Positions 12,801-24,940 of a stretch of 64,000 bases of DNA are shown piece by piece. The stretch lies in the NCBI RefSeq assembly GCF_000005505.3, contig NC_016133.3:39273237-39337236 (forward strand), written 5' to 3'. The stretch is from Brachypodium distachyon. Lineage: Eukaryota; Streptophyta; Magnoliopsida; Poales; Poaceae. Positions within the stretch are counted from its first letter, which is position 1, and each line of letters opens with the position of its first letter. The notes under the pieces were generated by a model that made no database searches, was not told the origin of the DNA, and saw nothing but the letters and a program-made list of their open reading frames with translations. The position numbers and the translations under genes are program-made.

Positions 12801-13248
12801 CATTCAACTGATTGCCACTTAAATAGAGTTGTGATAGCTTCTTAAGGTTCATGAAGGATGCCGGAATTCCACCAGAAAGGCTGTTATTTGAAAGATCCAA
12901 TAGAGTAAGCAGAGTACAATTTCCCAATTCAGGAGGTATTAAACCGGAGATGTTGTTACGTGACAGGTTAATTTGTTCAAGGTACTTCATGCGTCCTATC
13001 TCAGGACCAATGGAACCAGAAACTCCATAATATGATAGATTAAGGTGAGCCACACTGTTCATCTTGCACTGAACTCCCTTCCATCTACAAGGAGTTGAAT
13101 CATAAGAGCTCCAATTCGAGCTTATCATGTCAGGTAGTATGAGCCTCTTGGAGAGAGCAAGGAGGGCAAGGCCATCTGAACTCAAACTGCAACAGAGCGA
13201 GACCAAGTTGAAAAGGAGAAGCAACCAATGCCATAAAATCAGCCCCAT
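9849..13248 (-). CDS. LRR receptor-like kinase 2, PEPR-like (LRR-XI), tandem paralogue
   Basis: Two coding exons, 13248-10587 and 10315-9849, with the intron at 10586-10316 at the same codon as in the neighbour. The product is 1042 residues: signal peptide (about 1-24), about 23 LRRs, cysteine pair LCVSC, one transmembrane helix, and a complete RD kinase. Visible kinase residues are GTGGHG (about 722), YAVKK Lys (about 743), HRD (about 839), DFG (about 859) and APE (about 886). Compared with receptor kinase 1 it lacks three consecutive LRRs after the fourth and one more near the membrane, and its C-terminal tail is longer and Ser-rich. The first in-frame ATG upstream (13350) is rejected because an acceptor TTTTTCAG lies at 13256, just 7 nt before the ATG at 13248. 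The PEPR-like assignment is from family likeness; the ligand is unknown. Confidence 0.92.
10316..10586 (-). other. Intron of receptor kinase 2
   Basis: Donor CCAG|GTATCAAC at 10586 and acceptor GTGGCAG|AGATGG at 10316, phase 1. It splits the Glu codon of the APE motif exactly as in the paralogue. Exon lengths (2662 and 467 nt) keep the frame. Confidence 0.92.
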
Positions 13249-13943
13249 TAAGTTCCTGAAAAACCATAAACCTGGGATAAGTGAACAATAAAGTGTGTTT
13301 GTTTCTTCATGACACGTATAGTCAGAACATAATTCAACAAGACCATACACAAGTGTTTAATAATCTAAGCTAAATGCATAATGATTATGAATGAGAAAAA
13401 AATATCGAAGTAGGGGAGAGACCTTCCATTCCAATCTATGCTTGTACGGTGAAGCAACTGATGCGGTGACCCGGTTCAAATCAGTATTTCGACTAAAGCC
13501 CACGTTTTCTTTCGTGTGATCACCTTCTCTAGTTCTCCCTGCTGTCCTTCCCTAGTCCCTACTCCCCCCTCCTCAGACTCCAACGCCTAATTCCATCCCA
13601 TGCTCCGATCTTATAACTGTACCTCTTCAATGGGTGCTGACACTCTCTACCCAAGGGAAGTCCCAAACACCGGCACAACAGGGCCAGAATTCCGAAAGCA
13701 CACGGATTTATCAGGAAACCAACCAGTCCAATGCTCACGTTTCCGCATCAAGCTATGAAAAGGCTAAACCAAGAGCAGTTCTATTTCGGCACTCTCGCTC
13801 CCATTGAACCCTCTTGACAGTACGAGCATAAGAAATTTGAAGGGATAAAAGCAAGGACTCCAGGTCCAGCTAGCCAAAATGGAGCAAAAAGTTCAGGGGG
13901 GAAATGATAGTACAAAAATAGAGCCAGAAACATGCAGCGTACC
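13249..13943 (-). other. Inferred 5'UTR intron of receptor kinase 2
   Basis: Acceptor TTTTTCAG|GAACTTA-ATG (exon restarts at 13255) and a candidate donor GCTG|GTACGCTG at 13942. Both resemble the sites upstream of receptor kinase 1 in sequence and in the 7-nt distance to the ATG. A non-coding first exon would lie just above 13943. Use of the sites is inferred. Confidence 0.5.
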
Positions 13944-14831
13944 AGCAATCAAGATCCTGCGGGCGTCCGTTCCTCTTGCTGCAATTTCTCCGTGTGGAGA
14001 GAGACCTGTGAGGTTTGCTACAATTTCTCCGTTACTACTGCTGCTCTACTCTGCAATAAGCTGCGTGGAGACAGACCATGGCGGAAGGATGGCGAAGGGG
14101 ACAAGGGAGAGAGCTAGCACGGTTCACGCATCATCATATTATTTCATTTGCTACGTCTTCGGTCTATCATAAACAAATCACGCATCACATGGAGACACTA
14201 CTTTCACGTTGGTATGGGCAAATTACAACACGGTTGGTATGGAGACACAAATCATGCTGCGTTCCAAGTAACTGGTAGTAGAACAGATGGATGTATAAAC
14301 AACACGGTTGGATGGTGTGTCGGTGTGTCAAACTGAAAAAAGGAATGACAAGCACGACAGGTAGGCAGTTAATTAGGGCTGAGCTCCAACCATAAAAAAC
14401 TGAGCATAATTACAAGAGCTGCTGCCGGCTAAATGGAAAAAGACTATGTGCATTTTGACTTGACCGACCGTTTGGAAAAATCTTGTGCGACAAACTGAAT
14501 TTTTTATCTTATGCCGGTAATCTCGCAAGATTATCACTTATTTAGCTACCGTACTACAATTTGACTATATGGACATACGGTCACCATCGGCGAGCACCAG
14601 TATGGCTTCTTCTTTATGATCCTATCTTTTTCCGAAGACCAGTTCGTCGACGACGAGACGCGGCTGCATCCTGCAGCTAACGGTTTTTTCTTTTTGCTGA
14701 ACCCTTTTCTGTAAACCGCAGGATTGGGAGGAGTAACCAACTAACCATTTATCCCCTCTTCTGATGACCAGGGCAGGGATAACTGTTCCCTTTCTGCACT
14801 TCCTTTTCTGAGGGAACTGTGGTACAAGACT
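13944..14831. other. Upstream flank of receptor kinase 2
   Basis: Likely leader exon and promoter of the minus-strand kinase, then AT-rich intergenic DNA. No clear TATA box, gene or repeat was recognised. Confidence 0.35.
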
Positions 14832-15175
14832 TGTTGGGTTTGTCTAAAGATCAATCACATGAAGACGCACTCGCACACGATCACACAATTAGTTGGCAGA
14901 GCGCGCGTACCGTGTCTTCTATTTTTCTCTTTATATTTTTCTCACAAATTCACGATCTGACACAACCAGGGAGTATGCGTGTATATATATGCACACAATA
15001 CCAAACCTCAAAACCTACGCGGACTAGTACTCTTAGTCCAATTCAATCTAGTTTAATCTCTAGTCGGACTCCAACACATATGGCAACCCTTGCCAAACTA
15101 GATATTCCCTAAGCGTACTCATGCTTGCACTCTAGTACTAACCGACTCAAATACTGACTCAAAATTACTCTAACA
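14832..15175 (-). repeat. 3' LTR of the small Copia-like element
   Basis: 344 bp, with TG...CA ends. It is nearly identical to 15924-16267 and carries the stretch TATATATATGCACACAATACC. The polypurine tract abuts its inner edge. Confidence 0.8.
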
Positions 15176-15923
15176 ATCTCCCCCTAATCTTGAAGTTGCT
15201 ATCTTCAGCGCTCCCGCGATCTTGGCTCACCGCAGCTTCACGACTTCTCGACTCAGCTCAATGTATGGTCTTGACTCCCAACTACGCTAACCTTGTGTAC
15301 TACACCGTACACCCTGTGGCAACACCGTCCACTCCTAGCGTCAAACATCCACACGTGACTACTCACATAGCCTCATGCAGGAAACATGGCCTCACTGAAG
15401 AGACTCGTCATTGGTTACTGCCTCACAACACTCTTGAGCTTTCGTCTTCTCGCCGAGACACACAGATGACCACCCGCCACCTTGTCTGCACGCACGTCTT
15501 CGCGCTCAGTGATACACCTCACCGGACAGCCCTTCGACCGTGACGTACCTCCACTGCTACAGAGCCTCACATAGACAACCACTCGGACACAACTCCTCGA
15601 AGACAATCTTGACGAGATTCCCCGGTACCGCACCCCGGCACCACAACCTCCCATCAATGATAGTCAACGACCTTGCCGACGACAGTTTGCCCTGATGCCG
15701 AGTACTTTCTGGCGATCAGTATTATGATCTTCCGTTACTAAGATCGGCCCACCGCGACGATGACTCGATCCAATCCGCTGAACGCTCCTCCACGTACAGC
15801 GACCGATTACCTAATCTGATCCACGGACGCCGTTCCGCCACCGTTGCCCGCCCCGAGGTGCTAGCACATCGCCTCCCCAGGGCAAGCGCGTCTTCAAATC
15901 TTGGACCTCGTTCTGATACCAAA

Positions 15924-16267
15924 TGTTGGGTTTGCCCAAAGATCAATCACATGAAGACGCACTCGCACACGATCACACAATTATTTAGCCAAGCGTGCGT
16001 ATCGTGCTCTCTATTTTTCTCTTTATTTCTTTCTCACAAATTCACGATCTCACACAACCAGGGGGTATGCGTGTATATATATGCACACAATACCAAACCT
16101 CAAAACCTACGCGGACTAGTACTCTTAGTCCAATTCAATCTAGTTTAATCTCTAGTCGGACTCCAACACATACGGCAACCCTTGCCAAACTAGATATTCC
16201 CTAAACGTACTCATGCTTGCACTTTAATACTAACCGACTCAAATACTGACTCAAGATTACTCTAACA
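15924..16267 (-). repeat. 5' LTR of the small Copia-like element
   Basis: Partner of 14832-15175 with the same length. The primer-binding site directly abuts its inner edge at 15923, which sets the orientation as minus. Confidence 0.8.
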
Positions 16268-19200
16268 CACCTGCGCACTGTTCTGAACTTGTCGGGAATC
16301 TTTGCCACTTGGAACGTTTTTATGTTTGAACAGAGCGCAGAGGCCCACCAGATGGGTCTCGGGCTCTCTATTTGCTGGTCAGGTCGTTGTACATGGGCCA
16401 AGGTGCACTGGTCATTTCACTGTTTTATATGTGGGCCGTAGTGCAAAGCGCTCGAGGCATGCTATGCGGGCCTGTACTGCTTCGAGCTTATTCATTTGTG
16501 TGCTGCAACACCAAAGTCCAAAACAGCCCATAATTTTCTTATAGCAGATATTCTCTACACTTGGGTCTTTCTCCCTACCAGTGTAACCAGTAACTAGTTC
16601 GTGCACTCTACTGTAAAAAAACTAGTTTGTGCACTAAAATTTATTGGTGAGTTCTTAGCAATTACGATAGTTTTAAATTATTGATATTTATTTATAATTA
16701 ATTGTGAGTTTCATAATGCCCGAGAGCTTTCTAAATTTGTTGTGATATGAAAAGTACTCAGGACAAAGACTTGTGTTAACAAAACCTAAGATGCAACATA
16801 TTATAGAAATGTACGAGTATTTATTTGCATCACGGATGCAGAATGAAATGGCAGTTTGCCATGAATAGACGAGAATTACGAACAAAGTTCATACACATAA
16901 AGATTTCTAAGCTGCAACCATATGAAAGGTCTTTTTAAGGATAAACACGAGCACCTTCTGCCTTCCGGCGACAGCGACAGCATTCCTGCATCTTACAGTT
17001 AACCTCTAAGCTAGTACTTCACTGCCAGATCTACGAAACCCTGTACCCATCTCAAAGCAAAACAGGAGCACACAGCCACAGACACTCAGACACTTTCATG
17101 CTTATCCAGAACAAAACATCCGGTTTAAAGAACCCATGATTATTAGTTACACTAGATGATTGCAAAAGACGATTGATTCCATCCAGCCTAGCCAGTGAAA
17201 GCTCGCAAACATTGCATGGGATCATTGGAGCTGGCCGCAGCTTGTCTTAAAGAATACATAGAGGCAAATCCACTGCCTAAATCTTAGTAATTACTTGTGG
17301 TGCGTCGTCTCATCATTCGACATTTGACATCACTGGCTAGGCGTACATACATGCACAACCGGATCTGGTTCTCTGCCTGGAGACATATATCAGTGGATAT
17401 ATGATTCACCAACCTCGAGTCAGTAGTGCTCCCAGACGTCATCGATCGAGCAGATCGATCAGGTAATAGGAGGTTGATCCCCTTTGTCGTCTCTCGAGAC
17501 GGAGCCCTCGCTCTGATATTTATGTAACCTGGTAATAAAGTAACCGTCGCAAATCCCGTGCAATTTCCATTTGACATTTTCTAATCCTGGTATTTCTTCC
17601 ACTTCCTGAATGTTACCGGCCTAAAGCAAAAAAAAAAAGTTTCTCAAAAAAAAGCAAAAAAAAAGTGCTTTGATTTTTTTTTACATAATTTTATTTTAAA
17701 ACATGTCAAGCATAAGTTTTATTCCTAAGAAATGTACACAACCATTTATTAAGAAAGTGTCTAGTACCAAGACCGACTCATTAGCTTAATAAAAACTCCA
17801 TCACAAACCTATTGCTGTGGACTGAAATCCACAAGCAGATAGGATGCATCTTATAACTTGTAAGGGTAAAATGTGCCGAATGTTACTGACAAGAAATTAT
17901 AACATAGCCTACGGTGTAGTACCCTGTCTCTCTACCTGAATTTGGTTGTTATTTCTGTGGATTTACCATCATGATTTCCGGAACATGATCCTTAAAATGA
18001 TTACCCCAGACAATCATCCCATGCTGAAAGAAAATTAGTGCCACAGGACATAGAGCACATGATCTGATAGTGATACTCCAAAGTGGTAAAAACTATAAAC
18101 AAGCAAGCTGCAGGAAGACAGCCCTACCATATAAAAATCTTCACTGGTAAAAGAGAGGAACATATAAAGGGGGGACGCATGTAATAAGATCGTATATGAT
18201 TAACGGAATCACCTAAACATTTAGCACGCAAATGCACTGGTGCGGCATTAACTAATTTTGTTGCTCTCTTCTTTTCTCCGCATAGAGAAACAATGGTCCT
18301 TCGGCACATCCCTATCACAAAGGATAATTGTATTAACGGTTTCAGTAGTGAAATTGTGGGGCAATGCTCCATTGAAGGAAAAAAAATCCATATCAAAATT
18401 TTCAGGTTTTAGCAGTTAGTCTTCACGGTGCCATTTGAGTTCACGGAAAGCGTCCACCGTATGCTTTCCGTATGATGATACCATGGATTCATGATAGAAC
18501 AACACATAGGCTATGTCTTTCTACCCGGGCAGGCGTCGTTGCTCGAGTCGGCAAATTCGACATGACACACATCACAGGGTCTATGGAGTTACTTTCTTTG
18601 CAGCTCTTCGGCAATGGTGTGGTTTCTATCTGGAATCTGATGATCTACTTCCTGATTGATGCATCGAAGGCATGCAATTCCATTCCATATGGATATTAGG
18701 ATATATCTGCCTGCGGATATGCCAGCAGTCATGCAGCTCCCACTGTCTAATGAAAAGCATAACTCACACTCAGAGTTAAAAAATAAATCAAAGAGCCTAC
18801 GAATTTACATGAAGACATTGAATCAAGGTTCGGTTAAGCTTGCAGCAGATCGTACATCTTAGCGGGCAGGTTCTTGCAGGGCCTTGTCGATCTACGTTTT
18901 GAAAGGTTCGGTAGAATGTCAAATAAGGACATGCTTATGATGGTTTGCAGATTTCCAGTATAAGATTATGGCTTGCTTCTCCAGTTCTCCTGATGTGTGC
19001 TTGTGTTGAGCATCTTTTTTATTTAACACGTTACTCTAAGGTATATCATCATGTATTCTATACATTTTACACAATACATAATATTTTGTAACCATATAAC
19101 ACTATATATATTCCTCGCAAAAAAATAACACTATATATATATGGTTTGTGTTACTAGTGGGTATTCTGAAGTTAAATATTATACATACCACAACCACACT

Positions 19201-20537
19201 CACCATTTTTTTTTCCTTGCACCGACCCATCATTAAGATTTTTCTAAATTGGGAACTTTAGCGGGGTTTGAATCAGATGTCCTATTTACAAACAATTGGA
19301 ACATTTGTGTTTCAAGGGAAGGGATCTTTCAATCAAGACCGGTGTTGATATTTTTCACAAAAGAATTTCATTTATGTTGAAATTTAGTGAAATCATAGAA
19401 AGAATGATACTAAGTTTGACTTGTTTCATGTCAAGTTTCAGACATGATTTACATATTAGTATACTCTTCTTGGATGTTTCACCTATACTTCATTGCACGT
19501 GTTTCTCAAGTACCAGGGTACCACATGTATTCTACAGGAGTTTCACGGTGTCTTATGTATAGATGTTTAAATCGTTTGAACGTATTTTGTGTATATATTT
19601 CTGAGAATTCCGTGTGTAGAGGACTTGCACTAATATTTTGCTCACATATGCTTCACAATAGCTTTACCAGGGTTTATATTGTCCATTGTGTTTCTTTGAA
19701 GCACTATTCATCATGTTTCATTTGTGACTCAAACATGTTATCTTCAAGTTTTGAATTTTTTTTTGCAAATACATTTGCTATTAACTTTGTGTCGTGCTCG
19801 GTGTGACTATGACTTGTTATTACTATAGATTTTCCACAATGATCTTTGGAAATCCAGCAATATATGTAAAGTCATAGCGTTCTTTTTTTGTTTAATGCAC
19901 GGCAAAAAGCACTGCCTACAATTAGGAGTAGAAAAGAACCAGACAAGGCTATTTTACAAGACAGCGGGACCTGCCATGACACAACAAAAACAAAATGCTA
20001 AAAAAGAGCCATGTCGTGCCCACTCGTTTCTTTCTTCTTCTCTCCTTCACCTTGTCCCGTGAAAGATTAGTCTGCTATCAGGGTAATAAAAATAGAGTTT
20101 GCTATCAGGTGATAACACTAATCCGAGAAGATTAATTACTACTCCTTTTCAAGGCCCCAATAGATATTTATAGTGAGAACAAAACAATAAGCTTTGCAAA
20201 GTCACATTTATGCAGACATGCTTTTGCTTATCCAATACGACTATACTACCCTACTACACTAGCTTGCATCCAGCTTTCACTCCTCTCTTGTTTCAACGAG
20301 CTCATGATGGCAAATCTTTCGTGCATGTAAAAAGGGAGCGGAGCCAAATGATGTGGCATCGCCAAACTTTGGAGGAATCGGCAAATGGATGCCGAGCCGG
20401 ATGTGCTATGCTCACATGCAGGAACCCCTATAGTAGTACACACATTGCTTCGACGTGCTGGTATAAATAATTGTTTACATGTTTATACCCTGATTAACCA
20501 GAGATTTAGTACACATTTATTATGGATCGGAAGGTTG
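16268..20537. other. Long AT-rich intergenic region, no gene seen
   Basis: About 4.3 kb without a supported gene. It holds A/T runs near 17.6 and 19.1-19.2 kb and scattered short open frames without domains. No tRNA, LTR pair or long inverted repeat was recognised. Old, eroded transposon sequence is likely but I cannot name it. Confidence 0.5.
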
Positions 20538-20617
20538 TACTCCCTCCGTCACGTCACTTATTTTGAGACTGAGGAAGTACTAAATAAGTGACACTTATTA
20601 TGAATCGGATGCAGTAA
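20538..20617. mobile_element. Degenerate Stowaway-like fragment
   Basis: Starts GTACTCCCTCCGTC, the Stowaway end word, and contains two facing ACTTATT/AATAAGTG motifs, ending near GAATCGGATGCAGTA. The two ends have drifted or been rearranged, so limits are approximate. Confidence 0.45.
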
Positions 20618-21087
20618 AACTACAACATGATTTCACTCAAAATTTTTTTACCACAACAAGACTTCGAACTAATAAACTTGTTCTAGTGTAGCATTGCTGT
20701 CTGCAGTTTGAATTCTTTTGGGCAACTAATTCTGGAGCTGACAAGCTGCCTGAAAAGCAATAATTCTGGAGATGACAAGCTGCATGACAATGTATTCTTG
20801 TTTTTATAGAGGAAGTTGCATGAGAAACTACTTGTGTGCGATGTGTGGGTACGATAAGGCAAGGTTGCCTTTTGTCGCGTCAGGGAAGTTTACTTGCACT
20901 TGCATAGACGCGGCGCATTTGGCTGCTTGAAAAAGCTTTGTACGGTGGAGATATGACGACGGCAGCAGGTCTATTATTAGGAAATGGACCTCGATCGGCC
21001 CCATGTCTTTCTGTGGGCGCATCGTATCACTGCTCATCACGCAGGGAGTTGGCAGACAGAGAACCAAATGGCGGGGCCTAAAAGCTA
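20618..21087. other. Intergenic sequence, no gene seen
   Basis: Nothing recognisable between the two Stowaway pieces: no domain-bearing frame, RNA gene or terminal repeat. Confidence 0.4.
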
Positions 21088-21155
21088 CTTCCTCCGTTTC
21101 TAAATTCTTGTCGTTATTTTAAACTAAAACAGCGACAAGAATTTAGAAACGAAGG
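21088..21155. mobile_element. Short Stowaway MITE
   Basis: A 68-bp hairpin. CTTCCTCCGTTTCTAAATTC pairs with the complement of GACAAGAATTTAGAAACGAAGG. TA flanks both ends. The loop is only about 15 nt, so this is either an internally deleted or a naturally short family. Confidence 0.7.
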
Positions 21156-21452
21156 TATTAGATGCATGGAGTGCTAATATGAATCAATTATTTTCACTTT
21201 CTTTTTGAACGTGCAATTGTTAGTTCAGGTGTAATCGTCTAAAAATAGGTTTTCCCATGTTATTTTCCTTTTTTCCTTCTACAAAGTACAAAGAAACCAG
21301 TTAGTGGTGACAGTTGAACTAATCACCATTCGTAACCTGGCGTTTATCTTAGGTGAGCACTCCCAAAATGAATGTCCTTTTTGAGACTATCACGGAGCCA
21401 AGTACACCAAAATGACGAGGTTCTTCTCATTCTGTTTTACTTGTCGTGAAGG

Positions 21453-21740
21453 GTGCCTCCACCACATTTATCTCCTTTTGTGGACAATGATGAAGTGGGT
21501 TATACTCCTGAGTTTGAAGAGAAGATCCTTAAGAGACTGCGAGCTGCTTCTAAAGACAAGGTGTTGCCCTTGCCTGGTTTAGGTGATGAAGATCAGGATA
21601 ATTCGATGGTAGATGCGAGATCAGAGTATAATGAAGTTGCTGAAAAGAAGAGGAAGTTGGACATGCTAGAGAAACAATACCACGAAGAGCTGAAGATGGA
21701 AATTGAGGGAGAGACTTTCTCTAATTGGCAACATCCATGA
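21453..21740 (+). pseudogene. Orphan exon-like open frame of unknown family
   Basis: A 95-codon frame opening on GTG, not ATG, that encodes an acidic, charged polypeptide (GYTPEFEEKILKRLRAAS...AEKKRKLDMLEKQYHEELKM) with a short predicted coiled coil. It looks protein-like: balanced composition, no low-complexity runs. It has no start codon, no neighbouring exon and no family I recognise. It could be a remnant of a gene carried by a transposon, or the last exon of an unseen gene. Function is unknown. Confidence 0.3.
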
Positions 21741-21949
21741 ACCTAAATGTACAAGTAATCTCCTGTTGATTAATTGGTGAGAACTAGCAAGAAAGCAAAA
21801 TTGCATATAGTGTTTAACAGTCATTCTCCAGTTGACAGCAGCAGCAGCCTAAGAAAGAGTATGTGTTAGCAGTTTGGTTAGCCTAGTAGATATAAAAATT
21901 AAGGGATTGCTATAGACAGTTTAAGTTCAAATGGATTGCTAGAAAAGGA

Positions 21950-23107
21950 GTGCCGCTCTTCTTCCACCTCCTTCTATTCTTCCTCTCTTACGTTGCTACA
22001 GCTCCGAGCGCTCCCTCTACCGCTGCCTCCTCTCCCCCTTCTCTCCGGCGGCTCTGCCGGCTAGAGAGGAAGGGGAGGGGAGGTCTGCCATGGTCCTCTT
22101 GGTTTTATGTATATTATGGTAGTTGCCTTAGAGGCTTGTCTCTTTGGATCTGCGCCGCCGGATTTGAGGCTCCGGTGGTTGACTCGAAGAAGCTTGTTTG
22201 CCATAGTTATCAACGTCGAGATCTCCAGCAATGGTAACTCTGGTTTCATTTCTTCCCCTGATCCCCTCCTAAATAACCGCCTCCTTTCAGATTTGGGTGT
22301 TCCTATGTTGTTCTTCTTCTTGATAAATAGCACCGGGTCTGTGAAGCCTCCGTTATCCTTCAAGATCCCTGTGTTTCTGTGTCACTTGATCTTCTAGAAC
22401 AGTAAAAAAAATTCCATTTTCTTTGGAGATCTTCTTTATTTCGCTCAGATTTCCCCACCTTTGAGTCCATGCTGGTTGGGAGGGGGGGCATGGTTCTCTG
22501 TCACATCTGCTGTCCTCTCTTCCTCTCTGTTTTGGTGATGCTATCTACTTTGATTTCTTGCACTGGAGCAGGACCTGCCTTCGCCTTCGGATCCGTTCTT
22601 TTGATGGTCGATGTCCCTCTCAACCTCCAGATCGGAGGCGCGCTTGTCGGTTCAGGGATGAGATATCATTGGTGCGGGGACAGAGGACTTGCTATGAACT
22701 CTGCTTGGTGGCTGCTGCCCATTTCAGGGGCTATGGTGCTCTTCTTGTGGCTGTTGATGCAGGTGCTCATCCAAGATGTTTGGCGTCGTCAGCTCCTTCT
22801 TCCTCCGGAGTACACGGAGGCATTTTGTTCCGGCAGTCTCCTCGCTAGCTGGTGGCGGATGGTAGTTTGCCCGTCGAGGATGGCGTGTGACTCAGTCGGC
22901 GGCTAGGTCGATGCTGGGCACGTGTCAACCCGAAGTGTTTCTCTAGACACGTGGTCTTTGTTTGGCCGAATGTTAGACGCGTGTCCTTGGGCATGGTTGT
23001 AATTTTTCCATTTCTTTGTGTCCTACAAATGTATCGGGTTGTAATCCGTGGGTTTTTTGGACCCACTTGCTATTAATACTATGCAGGGATCCTTTCAAAA
23101 AAAATGT
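21950..23107 (+). mobile_element. Likely internally deleted LINE-type retroelement
   Basis: Begins with a pyrimidine-rich, GC-rich stretch (CCTCCTCTCCCCCTTCTCTCC) like a LINE leader. It ends with TATTAATACTATGCAGGGATCC followed by TTTC and a run of eight A. That tail form is what I associate with grass LINE 3' ends. No reverse transcriptase is left between. The open frames inside are shadows of biased composition. Classification is tentative; no target duplication was confirmed. Confidence 0.4.
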
Positions 23108-23570
23108 TAATTAATGAACTAGCGGAGACAATCATTACAGGAAAAAAAACTTTATTTACACACTGAAATGTTGGAAATGAGCTGTATACTACCTTACATC
23201 GATCATATAATAACATTTTGTGACAAACATTTTTGTGAAAATTTCCTTGTGCACTTTTACACAAATAAATTGCTAGTACCAACTACAAATTTAATGCAGA
23301 GATAAAAAATGTACGAAAAAAAACACTCTCAAAACTAACGCACCTTTGTTCTTAAATTTAAATGTGTTTAAACAGGGGCGGAGGCGACGACGAAGCCATC
23401 GCCCTATGTACGCTCGGTTGTATCTACACCTATCATGGGTTAGAAGGATTTATATCTTTCAAAAGAATCTAAAAATTTGTATGCTGCTAGTACATGTAAA
23501 TATGAGAATGCACGCAAGAATTTATATAAATTAAACTTGTAATTTCTACTTTATAAAAAATATATGCTAT

Positions 23571-23812
23571 TTTTTTTTCAGAAACTCAGTAGAGAGGAGA
23601 CACTCACAATGGCATGCACACTCACCCTGTTACCACATGCGAGTGGATTGGCAGATCTTGAGGTTGAGGTGCCTTGCTGTTGTCAGTTACGTCACTTACC
23701 ACTAAAAAATAACGCTAATGAAATCCTGATAAATGCGAACACACATGGCAATTCTAAGAGTTGAACACGGTGGGATTCTTCCACTGGAAACAACTTAACT
23801 AACTGAGCTATA
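23571..23812 (-). mobile_element. tRNA-derived SINE-like element, copy 1
   Basis: Read on the minus strand it starts TAGCTCAGTTAGTTAAG, like a tRNA D-arm or polymerase III A box. A B-box-like GTGTTCAACTC follows about 35 nt later, then a unique body, then an A-rich 3' end (the T run at 23571). Length is about 240 bp, usual for plant SINEs. The family name is not known to me. Confidence 0.55.
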
Positions 23813-24358
23813 TATCAATTTTGGTAAACATTGTTTTCATGTAATTTTACATTTATATACATGATTATCGTGCTTCCTGTGAGAATTTCTGAATAGCAAA
23901 AATACAGATAGATAAGATACGCTTTGCTCGTCTAGCTAGTGTGGGCATATCACGTCCCATCATATAACTTACAAATCTTGTAATGAAACCATCATATAAC
24001 TTAACATTTTGTGACAAACATTTTTGCGAAAATTTCCTTGTGAACTTACACAAATAAATTACTAGTACCAACTACAAATGTTCATGCAGAGATAAAAAAA
24101 AATGTACAGAAAAAAGCATACTCTCAATGCACCTAATTTCTTAAATTTAAAAAGTGTATTTAAACAGGGGCAGGGGCGAGCCATCGCCCAATGTACGCTC
24201 GATTGTATTTACACCTATCATGGGTAGACGTATTTACATCTTTCAAAAGAATCTAAAAAATAGTATGGTACTAGCATATGTAAACATAAGAATGCATGCA
24301 AGAATTTATATAAATTAAACTTGTAAATCCTACTTTATAAAAAAGGAAATTTATGCTA

Positions 24359-24607
24359 TTTTGTAAAAAACACAGTAGAGATGGGGACGCTCACAATAAG
24401 CATGCACGTTCTGCCCTGTGAGCACATCCAAGTGGGTTGGTAGATCTTGAGATTGAGGCGCCTCGCTGTTGTGTCGTTTACCACTGGAAGAATAAACCCA
24501 ACTAAATCTTGAATTAAATCCAGATAAATGCAAACACACATGCCAAGTCTAAGAATTGAGCCCAAGTAAGATTGTTCCGCTGCAAAGAACCTAACCAACT
24601 GACCTAT
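24359..24607 (-). mobile_element. tRNA-derived SINE-like element, copy 2
   Basis: Same body as copy 1 in the same orientation, part of the tandem duplication. The minus strand starts TAGGTCAGTTGGTTAGG and has GGGCTCAATTC in the B-box place. It carries more substitutions than copy 1. Confidence 0.55.
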
Positions 24608-24940
24608 ATATCAATTTTGGCAAACATCATTTTCATGTAATTTTTACATTATATAAATTATTATCGTGGTTCTTTTGAGAATTTATGAATAGCAAAAATA
24701 CAAATAGATATAGATTAGCTTTACTCGTCTAGCTAGCGTGGGCATATCACGTCCCATCGATCACAGAATGCCCGAGAGAATCTACCGATGACCCGATCTG
24801 ACCTAACATGGGAAGGATTTACATCTTTCAAAAGAATCTAAAAATTTGTATGCTACTAGTACATGTAAATATAAGAACGCACGCAGGAATTTATATAACT
24901 TAAACTTGTAATTTCTACTTTATGAAAAAAATATGCTATA

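Larger units (their letters stand above)
14832..16267 (-). mobile_element. Small non-autonomous Copia-like LTR retrotransposon
   Basis: Two 344-bp direct repeats (14832-15175 and 15924-16267) begin TGTTGGG and end CTAACA on the plus strand. Just inside the right repeat, the minus strand reads TTTGGTATCAGAAC, the initiator-Met tRNA primer site. Just inside the left repeat, it reads AGGGGGAGAT, a polypurine tract. The element therefore runs on the minus strand. The 748-bp interior has no gag or pol domain, so it depends on another element for movement. No matching 5-bp target duplication was found (AGACT against CACCT). Confidence 0.8.

Noticed and set aside
13249..13350. Upstream ATG at 13350 as start of receptor kinase 2
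   Set aside because: The extra 34 residues precede the signal peptide and cross a strong acceptor that is conserved in the paralogue.
23760..23812. Functional tRNA gene in minus orientation
   Set aside because: A- and B-box-like words are there but no acceptor stem or anticodon arm pairs; better explained as the head of a SINE.
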